Assembly: GCA_965218495.1 (NCBI GenBank)
Contig: OZ244626.1
Location: 1,116,001 to 1,180,000, forward strand
DNA length: 64,000 nucleotides
Direction of reading: 5' to 3'
DNA from: G965218495 sp965218495
Lineage (GTDB): Bacteria; Bacteroidota; Rhodothermia; Rhodothermales; Bin80
Part shown: positions 38,295 to 48,615 of the stretch, piece after piece
Layout of the letters: each line of letters opens with the position of its first letter
Position numbering within the stretch: the first letter of the stretch is position 1
Program-made: the position numbers and the translations under genes
The notes under the pieces: generated by a model
What the model was told of the DNA's origin: nothing
What the model saw: only the letters and a program-made list of their open reading frames with translations
Database searches by the model: none

Positions 38295-40340
38295 TTGCGC
38301 GATGCGGCGCATCGGTTGAGTTTGCAAGACCACCTCTGGCGGATAAGGGTAGCCGAGGAAATCTCCACCAACATCTTAGCTCCACTGAATGGAAGCTCTG
38401 CGACAGCATAGATCCTCGGCCTTCAAGCCCCATATGACCATAGATCAGAACCGCATGTGGTTTTGAGTCTCACAAACGAGTATGGCAAATGTGAAGCCCT
38501 TCCAGAGGTCATGCGCATCCGCAAAATGTAGCGTGGAAACGCACACTCAATAACCGATCGCCCAAGAACGCGCGCGAATACAACGGCGGTGGTGGTAGGC
38601 GTCCTGTAAAATCAAGCCATTTTTACGGGAAGGGGCAGGTATGGCTTGCTTTTATTTTTCAAACGAGATGTTGGGCGGGATTCGCACCCGCCACAGGAAA
38701 GCGCCTTATCACGGCGCACAGTGAAACTCGGTCTAGCATTGGCATTCTTCCCCGGCGACGTAGCCAATGGAGGCACCCGACGCATCCGGTATTTGTGCGC
38801 GGGCCTGCAAGCGCCCTGGGGTGATCATCGCACGAGGCCCGTCCGAAAAGCAAAAGCAGCCACTAATCCTGTGCTATGCGCGGCGCGGTATCCTACGGTG
38901 TCGTGCGCACCACCGGATGGACGGCAGGGGAGGGGTTACTCCGGCCTTGCTGAAGAATCCATGCAGATTATGCACCGTGCCTGCGCTGGCCTGTCGGCAC
39001 CCAGTTCGTAGGGCGTTCGCGGTATGCGAACGGCTTGGCCCAATCTGATTAGCTCTGATATTAAAGTATTACTTTAAGTAGCGAGGCGACGAGGCATTCC
39101 CTTTACGGCCATGTGATACAGAATCGGCACCATCGCTTCATCTGGCCCGCTGAGAGCGATGCGCCCAATGCACTTTGATTGCGCTTTGGGCTTGGAGGGA
39201 AGCGCCAACCAGGCGTACGTGGACTCGCCAACCGATAGGGCGGCGCCACGATCACAGAGTGTTCTTGCCCTGTGCGGAGACCACGCTGATGGCGAGGCAG
39301 GCAAGACGGTCCGCGTGCGTAGCAATGGTTGCATTTCAGTGGGCGGCATTCTCATGGTCTCACGAGCGTTGAAGGCCCCAAGCGGTAATGGAGCCTTTGC
39401 AAGAATTCTGCAGGGCCGTTTGGGCTTGCGGGCTGTTCTACCCAGGGCATTTGCGGCGGACGGCGAAGTAGTGCAGGCTAAGTCCCTGGCCGGTGCAGGG
39501 GCGCATAGGGTTAGAATCGTGTGATGACGTGGGATGTGCAGGGCTGCGAGGTTTTCCCATCCGGCTTGTTGACTGGCCGCACTTTGGCTGGTTGGATGTG
39601 CGTACCTTCATTGGAAGCTTGCATCTGGGCTCTCCTTAGTATCAAGCTGGCGGGGGGGCCTGAGGGTGGCTATTCAACCTCAGGCTCTGCCCAAATTGTG
39701 GAGTGTGAGCCGGGCCAGTAGGACACTTATAGGCTGTGCACAAAAATGCATAGAAATGGGTATTACCGTTAAGTGGAATTCGATTGCCTTGCGTAGATTA
39801 GGTTCTAGGCGGCAGTCGGGATTTGCTTTCCGCAGGTTTAAAACCATTATCTTGCCAGGAAAATGCTACCTCGGTTGCATCATACCATCCGTAGCTGTGT
39901 ACAAGCATCGGGGAGGGCTGGATTCACTTGTAGCCCAACGGGCTTGCTATGCACTTAGCTGATTGGTCATCGAGAAGCGGTCCAGACCACTTTGTGGCGG
40001 TTCGTCACCCTTATTTGCAGCCAATGAGAAGCTTCGGGACGTATTTTCGGGGCTGGAGAGGCTTGAAACGCCATTTTGGCGAGGCTCGCCGCGCACGTGT
40101 GTGGCTGGCGACGTTTCGGCGCGCCCTTTTGGCGCCAGCCAGACACGGCTGCTGGCATGCGCTGGGAGATAAGGCAGCAACTTGCGCCAGTTGCGTACTT
40201 TTTCGTAGTATGTCTAGTTGCAGCCCGCCGATCATGGGTGGTCGCGCGCGGCTCCAACCGGTTATAACCGTTAAATGGGGTGTGCGCCGACAGGGCTCCA
40301 GCCCTTATTTTGATTTCACTAACCTGTACAGGTAATAGCT
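38295..40340. other. Stretch without recognisable genes
   Basis: About 2 kb with no supportable coding sequence. It starts with the small hairpin after IS110 copy 2 and ends just before the adhesin. Around 40103-40140 a GGCTGGCG/CGCCAGCC pair can form a hairpin. Whether the first 300 bases hold a bridge RNA of the IS1111 type is open. Confidence 0.45.
40322..40333. promoter_or_regulatory. 12-base palindrome before the adhesin start
   Basis: ACCTGTACAGGT is a perfect palindrome ending 7 bases before the ATG at 40341. It could be an operator or may be chance. Confidence 0.25.
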
Positions 40341-43300
40341 ATGCTGATTTCCAAGGTGCTTGATTCACCTCCTACCTCGCGTGCTCTGCAGCGGGCCGCG
40401 GGCGGGCGGTTGTGGGGACTTGCCAGTAAGGCAAGGGCTCAGGTCCCATTTTCGCTGTTCGCGACAATCGCGCTAGCTCTGGTTGCGATGACAGCCGTAG
40501 AGTCCGTTCAGGCGCAAACAACGACAGGGTTCAGGATCGTCAAAGACAATGAAAGCCGACCCTGCGTAGCCCCAGATCCAGATACGGATCCGCCTACCAA
40601 GCTAGCTCCTGCGGTCAGAGACACAACCGCTATAATGGTTGAAAATACGCAGGCTTTTACTAGTAATGCCCCCACCTTTGAAGTTTGCGAAATGCCGGCT
40701 GGAGCTAGCGTTACGTGGGCATTCAATGCAACTAGGCGAACTGACTTCGGCGACTTCAGAATCGGCATTGCGGACGGAAGTTTGTCCTATGTCGGTGAGG
40801 GTGAGGACTACGAGGCATTCGGCAACAATGGTATGCGTGCATATACGCTACGGATAACGGCCCGGCATGATGGTGGACCATCCGGCACTCCGAAAGAGAC
40901 ATCTGCGACAGTGTATGTTGACATAACCAACGTCAATGAGGCGCCCAAATTTTCCGGGACCATCGACGACGCAATGAACATGCACGATGGCGAGTATGAC
41001 TTTGAATTACCCGAAGGGCTGGTTGGCTCAACTACCCCCTACGAATTAGGGCCGATTTCGGTAGCGGATCCAGAAGGCGATTTCATCGCACTCACAGTTA
41101 CCCCCGAATCCATGTTCGACATTTTGGACGGAAAAACACTTCGATACAAGGGTCCTGGCCAAAATTACGACACGCAAGGCGGGACGTCGGAAACGGCAAT
41201 GTTAGAGGCCACCGACGGAGGAAACAACATAGATAGCCCAGGCCAGCGACGGCCAGCGACGGTAGACGCCAATGTCAGGATCATAGACTACCCCTTGTTT
41301 GACCAAGTCTTCAAGCCGGAGGATGGTGGGGAATACAAATACAAGTATGCGTTCAGCCTCAAAGAAGGCACTACCAACTTGGCCGTGCTCGGAATAGTCC
41401 AAGCTGCAAGCCTGACGGGGCTTCCCGTAAAGTACACGATCCAGGGTACCCCCGCTTGCGACAATACTGGCACGCAGTCCCTTTGTACCTACAAAGACTC
41501 CCTTGCGGTCGACCTAACGACAGGTGCAATTACTTATATCGGTAAACAACCGGCGCCGCTTGCCATCGTCGCGTCGCAGATCCCCAAAATCACACTGATG
41601 ATCATGGGAGAGGAGCAAAAAGAGGGATGTGGAACTGTCGGCAACTCCGCATGTGAATCCTCTCTTGCTACCGTTGAAATCGAGCACACGGGCGCTGGCG
41701 GCCTGCTAACATTCCCCGGAGGCTCACTAACCATCAACCTGCCAGAGAATGAGGCCACTTCGGCTGCGCTGACTCCGGATGTACGGACGGCAACAGGCGG
41801 GCGACCACCATATACATATAGCCTAACTGGCACGCGGTCAAACCTTTTCACAATCAGTACGACAGACGGCAGGATCCGCTACACTGGCAGCGGGGAATCC
41901 TCTGATTTCGCCTTTACCCTGCAGTTGAGGGATGCGGCTGGTACCACACGTACACGAACTGTAACGGTAGATGTCGGCGGCACAGGAGGTGGAGGTGGAG
42001 GCGGAACCAATAGGGCGCCCATCTTCACCAGATCAACATATACGTTTGATCTCGACCGAAACGAAGCAGGCCCTGTCTCGTTGGGTAACGTTAATTTTAG
42101 CGACCCTGACGACGATGCCCTGACTGCATCCCTTAGCGGCACAGGCAGTACCCTGTTTTCGCTCAGCAATTCTGGAGCGCTACGTTATGAAGGAGCAGGG
42201 GAAACGGGCACACCGCCTTCTTACAGGTTTACGGCTACGATTGAGGATCCTGATGGGCTGACCGACACGGCTACCATTACTGTTACCGTGGATGCTGCCG
42301 GCTCCGGCATACCGGTGTTCCCCGACGGCGGATTCACCTTTGATCTTCCGGAGGATTCTGAATCCGAGGATGAAGTCGGAGTCGCGAAAGCTACCGTTAG
42401 GGCCAACATTGCTATCGCCTACAGCCTGGAGGACGCGCCGGCAGGGAAATTTAGAATCACCTTGAGTACTGCTGCCATCACTTACCATGGAAGCGGTGAA
42501 GACTTCGAGACTCCACCGAGTAGCTATACCTTCAAGGTAAGGGCGCAGGCGCCTGACACTGCTGTGTTCGCAGACGTCACCGTCAACGTTACCGACGTCA
42601 ACGAGAATCCAGGCTTTGCCAACACCAACTATGCCTTCGACATAAAGGAGAATATCGCCAGCGGCGAAACAGTCGGTACGGTTGTGGCAATCGACCCGGA
42701 CGCGAGCAGTACGTTAACGTACTCCCTGTCGGGTAGCGGCGCTAACAGGTTTGCCGTAAACGCTGGGAAAATTACCTACGCGGGCCCCGGCGAGGACTTC
42801 GAAACGCTGCCTAACCAGTACACAATTACCCTGACCGCGAAGGACCAGGGCGAGCTTGAAGCGACCACAACGGTAACGGTGAACGTAACCGATGTGATTG
42901 AGGCACCTGTCTTTGCGAACGACAGCTACAACTTCAACCTGCGAGAGAACATGGCTGGCCCCGTCCGCTTGGGAATGGCCGTGGCCACGCACTCTGAAGG
43001 CACGAATTTCACCTATTCGCTGGAAGGCGCTGGTGCGGTCGAATTCGACATCGACGGCACAGGCCAGATCACCTATACGGGCACGGGCGAGGACTTTGAG
43101 ACGCCGCCGACGTCGTATACCTTCAAGGCCGTCGCTACAGATGTGGATGACATGAAGGGCGAAGCGGATGTCACCGTAACCATACGGGACGAACAGGAAG
43201 GGCCCATGTTCGCGCAGAGCCGGTACGACCTTGAACTTGACGAAAACGTACCTGGCACGGTGAGGATCGGCACCTTGACCGCAACAGACCCCGAAGGCGA

Positions 43301-45851
43301 CCGTGTTTACTTCACCTTGGAAGGTGACGATGCGCTGAACTTCGCAGTGAGTTACTTTGATGGGGTGGTGAGCTATCGGGGCACGGGCGAGGACTTTGAA
43401 GATGGGCCAAAGACCTACGAGTTCGCGGCTGTGGCGACTTCCCGCGGCGACCTCACCGGTGAGGCGACGATCGCTGTCACGATCCAGGACGTAAATGAGG
43501 CACCAACCTTCGACGCAGCGGGATACACGTTTGAGCTGAAGGAAAACGTCCCAGGCCCGATCATCGTGGGTCGTGCACCTGCGACTGACCCGGATGGAAA
43601 CAAGGTGATCTACTCCCTGAGTGGCGCCGGCTCCACCAAATTCACGGTCGCTGGGGGTGACATCTCGTACAGTGGCAGCGGCGAAGATTTTGAGGAGGAT
43701 CCTGGTCCTTTCGAATTCATGGTGATAGGTACAGACCCATCTGGATTATCTGCATCAGCGAATATCACCGTCGATGTGACGGACCAGAACGAGGCGCCTA
43801 CCTTTGACGCTACGGCATACGACTTCACCCTGTCCGAAAACCAACCGGGCCCGGTCTCATTGGGCACGACCAATGCTTCGGACCCGGACAACGATGCGCT
43901 GCGCTTCACGCTGACCGGCGGCTCGGGCAAGTTTGCCGTGGATGAAACCAGCGGCGAAGTGCGCTATACGGGCACGGGCGAGGATTTCGAAGGTGGACCG
44001 GGCAGCTACAGCCTGACCGTAACGGCTACGGATGCCGGCAACCTTTCCGCGTCCGCGGCGGTGAATGTGACGATTCTTGACGAGAATGAAGCTCCTACCG
44101 TGGCGGCGCAGATCTCGGACTTCGTGATCGAGGTTGGCAGCTCCAGGTCTGCGGATATTGGCGCTGCTTTTAGCGACCCTGATGGCGATGCGCTGTCGTA
44201 CTCCGCGACTTCGTCTGCAACGGCCGTTGCCAGCGTCAGCATTGCCGGCACCGATCTGGTTGTGAGCGCGGCCAGCATTGGTACCGCGACAGTTTCAGTG
44301 GTTGCCTCAGATCCGAGTGGTCTCTCGGCTGAGCTCCAGGTGACGGTCACGGTGGAGGCTTCCAAAACAGAGCGTGCGCGCACACTGCAGCTCTCGCTTG
44401 CGGCCATGGCGCGTACCATTGGTACCGAAACTGTGGATGTTCTCGGGACTCGGATGGACGCTGCGAGGGGCCGTGATCATGTCCAGGTAATGGGCCATTC
44501 GCTGGAGTGTGGAGTGCTTGGCGGTGGCCAGGATTGTTCGCTACAGTCCTTTGCTCAGACCGCTACCGGAATACTGGGACTGCATGCGCCCAGCCAACGT
44601 GGCTTGCATAGTGGGCCCGGAATCGCCGCGCCAAGCCCGTATGTGTCCGCGCGGGGCATGGGCGGATCATTTGGCCTGGCGCACGGATCCGCATCCGCAC
44701 TGGCGCATTCCTCCTTCCAGGCCTCCAATGGCGCATTTACGCTTTGGGGCCAAGGAAACATTAGCGGATTTGAAGGAGATCCGGAGGATGGGTTCTCCAT
44801 GAAGGGCAAAACTACCTCGATGTACTTTGGTGGTGACTATCAGTTCGGCGCACGTGTGATGCTGGGCCTGGCTGTGTCTCTTACATCAGGTGACATTGAC
44901 TTCATGAGTTCGCTCAATGGCGACGGCACCATAGAAGTGTCAATGACAGGGTTCCATCCGTACCTGCGCTACTCGCCGCGGGCGGGACTGGACTTCTGGG
45001 GCGTCGCTGGTGCCGGTTCAGGTACCGCCGACCTCAGTGAAGAGCTAGGCGACGAAGTTTCTACCGACCTGTCGATGAAGATGGCCGCTGCGGGTGTCCG
45101 ACAGGAGCTCACGGGTGCTTTCGCGCTCAAGGCGGATGTCTTCACAGTGATGATTGCCTCGGATGGGAACGCCATGGTGAGCGACGTAGACGCCAGCTCC
45201 CAGCGCCTACGAGTGGCGCCTGAATTCGGTGTCCGTCGCTCCAACGGAACCGCATCGTACAGCGGTCATGTGGAGATTGGCCTCAGGATCGATGGTGGAG
45301 ATATTGATAACGGTTTCGGCGCCGAGGCGGCCTTCGCCGGTGGGTATGCACATGCTCCCTCCGGCTTAAGCTTGGACCTGCGTGCGCGGGCGCTGCTTGT
45401 TCATCAGTCCGAGGGCTACACGGATTGGGGCGCGAGTGTTGCCTTGCGCCTCTCGCCCGGTGGAGACGAAGGATTGGCTATTGCAGTTGAGCCGAGCTGG
45501 GGCAACGCGCACGGCGGCGCCGAAGCATTCATGCGTCAGGAGGGTTCGCTGGGCCACATGATCCCGTATGGGCAGCTCAAGGGCATGAGCCCCCGGCCGG
45601 ATCGCGTAGGCGTACAGGTTGGCTACAAAATGCCGGTGAGTTCCAAGGCACGCATGGCACCGTTTGGGCGGTGGACCAACAGCGCCATGTCCGGCTACCA
45701 GATCCAGGCGGGAACGCGTCTTGCGATAGTGGGCAAGAAGGATAGCCAGCAGCCGGTAGTATCAATGGATGTGTTTGCCGAGCAGCATGTGAATGGCAAC
45801 GTGATGGGCAACGCGCGTGTCGGCTTGCGAGGCATCGTTAGGCTCAACTAA
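40341..45851 (+). CDS. Cadherin-like repeat adhesin with C-terminal beta-barrel
   Basis: An 1836-residue surface protein. A long N-terminal signal (about 1-58, ending VESVQAQ) is followed by about ten cadherin-like repeats to residue 1335, each with FDLxEN...GP, DPD/DPE, a Y-S/T-L strand and a closing G-x-GEDFE...P block; the DNA of these blocks (GGCACGGGCGAGGAC) recurs at about 43081, 43380 and 43972. A Gly-rich hinge (GGGGGG) lies near residue 552. After a linker, residues about 1465-1836 form an autotransporter-like beta-barrel (FTLWGQGNISGF ... GLRGIVRLN). The likely role is calcium-dependent adhesion displayed on the outer membrane. A strong terminator follows the gene. Confidence 0.85.
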   Translation: MLISKVLDSPPTSRALQRAAGGRLWGLASKARAQVPFSLFATIALALVAMTAVESVQAQTTTGFRIVKDNESRPCVAPDPDTDPPTKLAPAVRDTTAIMVENTQAFTSNAPTFEVCEMPAGASVTWAFNATRRTDFGDFRIGIADGSLSYVGEGEDYEAFGNNGMRAYTLRITARHDGGPSGTPKETSATVYVDITNVNEAPKFSGTIDDAMNMHDGEYDFELPEGLVGSTTPYELGPISVADPEGDFIALTVTPESMFDILDGKTLRYKGPGQNYDTQGGTSETAMLEATDGGNNIDSPGQRRPATVDANVRIIDYPLFDQVFKPEDGGEYKYKYAFSLKEGTTNLAVLGIVQAASLTGLPVKYTIQGTPACDNTGTQSLCTYKDSLAVDLTTGAITYIGKQPAPLAIVASQIPKITLMIMGEEQKEGCGTVGNSACESSLATVEIEHTGAGGLLTFPGGSLTINLPENEATSAALTPDVRTATGGRPPYTYSLTGTRSNLFTISTTDGRIRYTGSGESSDFAFTLQLRDAAGTTRTRTVTVDVGGTGGGGGGGTNRAPIFTRSTYTFDLDRNEAGPVSLGNVNFSDPDDDALTASLSGTGSTLFSLSNSGALRYEGAGETGTPPSYRFTATIEDPDGLTDTATITVTVDAAGSGIPVFPDGGFTFDLPEDSESEDEVGVAKATVRANIAIAYSLEDAPAGKFRITLSTAAITYHGSGEDFETPPSSYTFKVRAQAPDTAVFADVTVNVTDVNENPGFANTNYAFDIKENIASGETVGTVVAIDPDASSTLTYSLSGSGANRFAVNAGKITYAGPGEDFETLPNQYTITLTAKDQGELEATTTVTVNVTDVIEAPVFANDSYNFNLRENMAGPVRLGMAVATHSEGTNFTYSLEGAGAVEFDIDGTGQITYTGTGEDFETPPTSYTFKAVATDVDDMKGEADVTVTIRDEQEGPMFAQSRYDLELDENVPGTVRIGTLTATDPEGDRVYFTLEGDDALNFAVSYFDGVVSYRGTGEDFEDGPKTYEFAAVATSRGDLTGEATIAVTIQDVNEAPTFDAAGYTFELKENVPGPIIVGRAPATDPDGNKVIYSLSGAGSTKFTVAGGDISYSGSGEDFEEDPGPFEFMVIGTDPSGLSASANITVDVTDQNEAPTFDATAYDFTLSENQPGPVSLGTTNASDPDNDALRFTLTGGSGKFAVDETSGEVRYTGTGEDFEGGPGSYSLTVTATDAGNLSASAAVNVTILDENEAPTVAAQISDFVIEVGSSRSADIGAAFSDPDGDALSYSATSSATAVASVSIAGTDLVVSAASIGTATVSVVASDPSGLSAELQVTVTVEASKTERARTLQLSLAAMARTIGTETVDVLGTRMDAARGRDHVQVMGHSLECGVLGGGQDCSLQSFAQTATGILGLHAPSQRGLHSGPGIAAPSPYVSARGMGGSFGLAHGSASALAHSSFQASNGAFTLWGQGNISGFEGDPEDGFSMKGKTTSMYFGGDYQFGARVMLGLAVSLTSGDIDFMSSLNGDGTIEVSMTGFHPYLRYSPRAGLDFWGVAGAGSGTADLSEELGDEVSTDLSMKMAAAGVRQELTGAFALKADVFTVMIASDGNAMVSDVDASSQRLRVAPEFGVRRSNGTASYSGHVEIGLRIDGGDIDNGFGAEAAFAGGYAHAPSGLSLDLRARALLVHQSEGYTDWGASVALRLSPGGDEGLAIAVEPSWGNAHGGAEAFMRQEGSLGHMIPYGQLKGMSPRPDRVGVQVGYKMPVSSKARMAPFGRWTNSAMSGYQIQAGTRLAIVGKKDSQQPVVSMDVFAEQHVNGNVMGNARVGLRGIVRLN

Positions 45852-45880
45852 GTGGGTATAAGCCCTTAGCGTGAAGCCTG

Positions 45881-45919
45881 AAGGCCGCCTGCACGAAGCG
45901 TGCAGGCGGCCTTTCTTTT
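45881..45919 (+). terminator. Rho-independent terminator after the adhesin gene
   Basis: A perfect 15-bp stem (45881-45895 with 45899-45913), loop AAG, followed by TTCTTTT. It lies 30 bases after the stop codon of the adhesin. Confidence 0.92.
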
Positions 45920-46778
45920 GACCCGACATTCTATGATATGAGAATGGCCCCCTCGTGGGAATGCAAATACCGTCTCAGCCTTGCAGGTTTTTTGAATAGT
46001 CCCAAAACTGCTGCGATCTGGTACGCAAGTCAGCTCGGAGCCGAGTCGTGGTGCGCCGGAGCATTTCAGGCCAGCACAAAGTGACCTACTCGGCGCAGGA
46101 GAGTTGGCCTCTTCTAGTAGTTATGTGTTTTGGTGGTCCTGATCCGCGGGTCTTGTCAAACTGTTTTCTAAGCCCGAGAAGGACCGCTCCCGCTCGGGCG
46201 CTTGCATTTTGGCCCGCGCGAGGGCAGTTGGCCTTGGAACAGCCACCGGCCCGGGATCGACGCCAAATCAGCCCGGGCCGGCCGTTTGGCATGGAAAATG
46301 CCTCGTTGGCGCGCCTGACTGTGGCCAGCCGTCATTAGACAATTGAGCACGGTTGATCAAACGCCCCTTGGAATAGAGGCTATCAGGTGATCTGCTGTAG
46401 CACGGTCATGGTGGCAAATTGCGTAGCGCCACCGATATTGGCGCTTTGGCCGACGGGGCGGGGATTGTATGTCAACCTACTTGGTGGAGCGGATGCAAGC
46501 GAGGTAGGTTGCTATTGGCGCGAGGTGTGCGAAGGTCGTAGGTGATTTCGAGAGGTGGGAATTGCGATGGAATCGGGGCCAAGGCTTAGTCCGATCGCGG
46601 GTGGTCTCAGACGGACATTAAGGAAGCTCAAATCTACGGGGTGACGGAGGCTTGTCACGTGACAACAGGTCCAATAACTAATCGAGATGGTTAGTTGCAC
46701 GCCAACTTGAGTCCGTTCCCGTCCGCTTGCCTGCGCCTTGCATGCCTTGGAAGCATCAGCAGTGCTTCCAGGATCTTC
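45920..46778. other. Stretch without recognisable genes
   Basis: No coding sequence supported. A 7-bp hairpin, GGAAGCA/TGCTTCC (46749-46769), lies beside the end of the IS5 transposase gene. Confidence 0.45.
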
Positions 46779-47705
46779 CTATCCCTGGAGCGCAACTAAG
46801 GACTTGCGAGCCATGTAGATGCTGGCCAAGGCTATCAACGTGTAGACCTGGCCGGTGTTTTTCTTCGATCCCGGGTATCGCGTCTTGCGATAGCCCCACA
46901 GGTTCTTGATCACCCCAATGGCGTGCGCAACCTTGGCCCGGGTCCGGTTGCTCTCCTTGTTGAACGACGGGTCCACACAGTTGAGCATTCGCTTGTTGGT
47001 GGCCTTGCGCAGCGCCCGCCACTCCACACCATTTTCTTCTCCCGCTACTTTGCGCTTTTCGCTTACGTACTCCTTCTCCCCATAGGCCACGTCTTCCTCG
47101 CCGCGTAAACATTCGGCCATCATCCTCGAATCATGTACGTTGGCCGCCGTCACCGCGACGCTGTGCACCAGTCTCTGCGTATCCGTGCCGACAGGGGCCT
47201 TTATGCCAAAATGCCACGTATTGCCGTTCTTCGTGGACTTCATCTCAGGATCTCGCTGTCTCGCCTTGTTCTTCGTCCACGACGGCTCTGCGATGAGGGC
47301 CGCATCCACAATCGTACCCGTCTTAACCAGCGGTCCGTTTTGCGCCAAGTGTTCCCGGCTGGCCTCGAACAGCTGCTTGCCAAGCGCGTGGCGCTCCAGC
47401 AAGTGCCGAAGCTTGCAATAAAGCCCGGGCACATGATCAGACGCAACGCGGGCAAAGGTCCGCGCGGCCACGCTGTCGTACAAGACATCCTCCATGGCTG
47501 AATCCGAATAGCCATGCCACTGCTGCAAAAAGTGGATGCGTAGCATGGTTTCCAAGCGTATTGGCGGCCTCCCTTTTTCGCCCTTCGGATAATGAGGCGC
47601 AATGATAGCAATCATTTCTTCCCACGGAAGCACCTTCTCCATTTCAGCCAACAAACCTCTGCTTCCGCGTCTTCTTGGTTCGATTCCAGTAGCTGGCGTC
47701 TTCAA
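46779..47705 (-). CDS. IS5-family transposase, catalytic Glu replaced
   Basis: A 308-residue IS5-family transposase of full length. The N-terminus matches the family (EKVLPWEEMIAIIAPHYPKG, MLRIHFLQQWHGYSDSAMED). The first Asp (TIVDAALI) and second Asp (VHDSRMM) of the DDE triad are present. The third position, in the R-3-E-6-K motif, reads R-AKV-A-HAIGVI-K: the Glu is Ala (codon GCG at 46926-46928, one base from GAG). The enzyme is therefore probably inactive although the reading frame is open. No inverted repeats were identified with confidence. Confidence 0.88.
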   Translation of the reverse strand: MKTPATGIEPRRRGSRGLLAEMEKVLPWEEMIAIIAPHYPKGEKGRPPIRLETMLRIHFLQQWHGYSDSAMEDVLYDSVAARTFARVASDHVPGLYCKLRHLLERHALGKQLFEASREHLAQNGPLVKTGTIVDAALIAEPSWTKNKARQRDPEMKSTKNGNTWHFGIKAPVGTDTQRLVHSVAVTAANVHDSRMMAECLRGEEDVAYGEKEYVSEKRKVAGEENGVEWRALRKATNKRMLNCVDPSFNKESNRTRAKVAHAIGVIKNLWGYRKTRYPGSKKNTGQVYTLIALASIYMARKSLVALQG

Positions 47706-48299
47706 ATGAAATCGGATGCATGGCGCGACGGTGGGCGTTGTTGCTGTGTTGTGTAACTCGCAAAACCTGTACCATTAATCAGAGATTCCGTAAGTATCCT
47801 CATGACCCGGCTTTAGCAGCAGAGCACGATGACGCGGTCTCAATCAAGGACTAAGCGAGAAACGCCCGCGCCGGGGCGGGTCGGGCCGCATGCGGGCGGT
47901 CTGGACCGTAAGGCTCGCTTCCCGGACAAACAGTCAGTGCCTTTGCGCGCCCTCGCTGACCAGAGAAGCAATTCACCAGTGGAATTCGCTGGACGTGAGC
48001 TTCGGCGATAGATGCAACTTCCATTGGTACGTGGATCAGTAGCTAGACAACACCGGTCTAGTTGTCACCAGTGTGCTTAGCCCGGATAAATCACCAGGCT
48101 AACGCCAACCTGTCAAATGCGTCTGAAAGTCATTGTGTCCATTGGCTAATTGGCTTGGAGGCATCTGATATGCCCCCAGAGTTGTTACCGGCGTCCAGCA
48201 ACCCCCGGCAGCGTCCATCGCGATCCAGCTTGGCGGAGCCATCGTTTCGGTTCCCCGGGTTGCCAGCAACTCGGGGACGGGAATCGGTCAGGCCTTCGC
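47706..48299. other. Stretch without recognisable genes
   Basis: No supported gene between the IS5 transposase and the higA relic. Short open frames here lack recognisable motifs. Confidence 0.4.
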
Positions 48300-48603
48300 C
48301 TACACCACCGCATGCCGGGGCGTCACCTGCTCGGAGATCTCGCGACCCGCCTCCATCTCCGCCCGGCGAAGCTCCCAGGTCTTCTGAAGGTTCAACCAAA
48401 GCTGCGGCGTCGTCCCGAAGTACCGGACCAGGCGGAGTGCCGTGTCCGCGCTCACGCCCACTGGCCGTTGAGAGTCATCGTCTCCCGGTTGACCGGCACG
48501 CCAAGCCCTTTGACACCGCATTGGCCGACAGCCCGAGCTCGTCGAGTTCCTCGCGCAGGATTCCGCCCGGATGCACCGGCCTCATGCCGTTCTTCGCGTT
48601 CAT
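48300..48603 (-). pseudogene. higA: higA antitoxin relic, two frameshifts
   Basis: Read from ATG 48603 it begins like a HigA/VapI antitoxin (RPVHPGGILREELDELGLSA, NAVSK), then leaves the frame. A second frame gives GVPVNRETMTLNGQWA, and a third gives VSADTALRLVRYFGTTPQLW and NLQKTWELRRAEMEA to the stop. The order and wording fit one HigA protein (about 100 residues) split by two frameshifts. It lies directly after the higB relic, the usual toxin-antitoxin order for HigBA. No functional antitoxin can be made from it without frameshifting. Confidence 0.82.
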
Positions 48604-48615
48604 GTCACATGCCTC

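Noticed and set aside
38646..39011. A 121-codon open frame on the + strand
   Set aside because: No start context, motifs or convincing composition; competing frames are open too.
40341..45851. A CRISPR array or tandem-repeat locus suggested by recurring GGCACGGGCGAGGAC
   Set aside because: The repeats lie inside one open frame, spaced about 300 bases apart, and code for the repeated GEDFE block of the adhesin.
46741..46779. IS5 terminal inverted repeat at the 7-bp hairpin
   Set aside because: The two arms pair with each other rather than with the other flank of the transposase gene, so this is a hairpin and not an element end.
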